Below, one piece after another: positions 6,504 to 6,767 of a DNA stretch of 6,767 nucleotides. A model generated the notes under the pieces. That model ran no database searches. It saw only the letters and a program-made list of their open reading frames with translations, and was not told the origin of the DNA. Within the stretch, counting starts at the first letter, position 1. Each line of letters begins with the position of its first letter. The position numbers and the translations under genes were made by a program. Origin of the DNA: Mariprofundaceae bacterium (GTDB lineage Bacteria; Pseudomonadota; Zetaproteobacteria; Mariprofundales; Mariprofundaceae); NCBI GenBank assembly GCA_027035825.1, contig JALVTX010000197.1, positions 1 to 6,767 of the forward strand, in the 5' to 3' direction.

Positions 6504-6767
6504 ATGTCACTTATATCCGAGGTTCGATTCAACGACGCCGGCCTCGTGCCGGCCGTGGCGCAGGACGCCGAAACCGGGCGCGTGCTGATGGTCGCCTGGA
6601 TGAACCGCGAAGCCCTGGAGCAAACCCTCGCCACGGGTTACGCCCACTACTGGTCGCGTTCGCGCAAGACGCTGTGGAAGAAGGGCGAGACCAGCGGCCA
6701 CGTGCAGCAGGTGGTGGATGTCTTCCTGGACTGCGACGGCGACACGTTGCTGCTGTCCGTGCGGCAG
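6504..6767 (+). CDS. hisI: Phosphoribosyl-AMP cyclohydrolase HisI (5' part, runs off window)
   Basis: HisI opens the adenine ring of phosphoribosyl-AMP, the third step of histidine biosynthesis, in the cytoplasm. The window holds the first 88 residues, most of the catalytic domain. Typical motifs are FNDAGLVPAVAQDAETGRVL (9-28), MVAWMNREAL (29-38), HYWSRSRKTLWKKGETSGHV (48-67) and the Mg-binding DCDGD (76-80). The zinc-binding cysteines expected after VRQ lie beyond the edge, so a fusion to HisE cannot be judged. The start ATG 6504 gives the normal family N-terminus and cannot be extended, because an in-frame TAA lies at 6495-6497. No Shine-Dalgarno sequence precedes it. The upstream bases come from the palindromic repeat, and a 26-codon ORF ends 6 nt before it. 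Its position directly after hemL, not hisF, is noteworthy. Confidence 0.95.
   Translation, partial: MSLISEVRFNDAGLVPAVAQDAETGRVLMVAWMNREALEQTLATGYAHYWSRSRKTLWKKGETSGHVQQVVDVFLDCDGDTLLLSVRQ

Noticed and set aside
6469..6505. Promoter for hisI (CATAAT at 6500-6505 as a -10)
   Set aside because: No acceptable -35 lies 16-18 nt upstream, and the box overlaps the start codon, which would require a leaderless message.

Overview
The window is GC-rich, densely packed bacterial DNA. Its gene content (a secD-secF pair followed by an Mth938-like gene, a QueD-type synthase and a DUF1820 gene; a SPOR-domain protein; hemL; hisI) points to a gammaproteobacterium, perhaps near the Xanthomonadales/Chromatiales. 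That placement is an inference from family knowledge and gene order, since no rRNA or other marker is present.

Layout. Bases 1-2814 hold a tight plus-strand operon: the 3' part of secD, complete secF, an Mth938-like (DUF498) protein, queD and a DUF1820 protein. Gaps are 12, -4 (if the proposed CTG start is right), 3 and 2 nt, so co-transcription and translational coupling are likely. Bases 2831-3697 carry one minus-strand gene, convergent with the operon. It encodes an exported FecR-domain protein with an unusual Arg/His-rich C-terminal tail. A 117-nt divergent region (3698-3814) separates it from a plus-strand gene (3815-5050) for a single-pass membrane protein with a C-terminal SPOR domain. 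hemL (glutamate-1-semialdehyde aminomutase) follows at 5119-6420. An imperfect palindromic dispersed-type repeat fills the 83-nt gap after it, and hisI starts at 6504 and runs off the right edge.

Functions. SecD and SecF are the proton-driven accessory subunits of the Sec translocon. QueD makes 6-carboxytetrahydropterin for queuosine. HemL makes 5-aminolevulinate for haem. HisI opens the phosphoribosyl-AMP ring in histidine synthesis. The FecR-domain and SPOR-domain proteins both belong to the envelope. The Mth938-like and DUF1820 proteins have no firmly assigned function.

Most of the window is ordinary housekeeping sequence, and I see no CRISPR array, transposase, phage, toxin-antitoxin or defence module. 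The points most worth a second look are: the basic tail of the FecR protein, which contains a synonymously diverged tandem peptide repeat; the repeat between hemL and hisI, which is read through by a 26-codon ORF that links the two genes; the probable CTG start of the Mth938-like gene; and two related acidic motifs in the cytoplasmic N-terminus of the SPOR protein.
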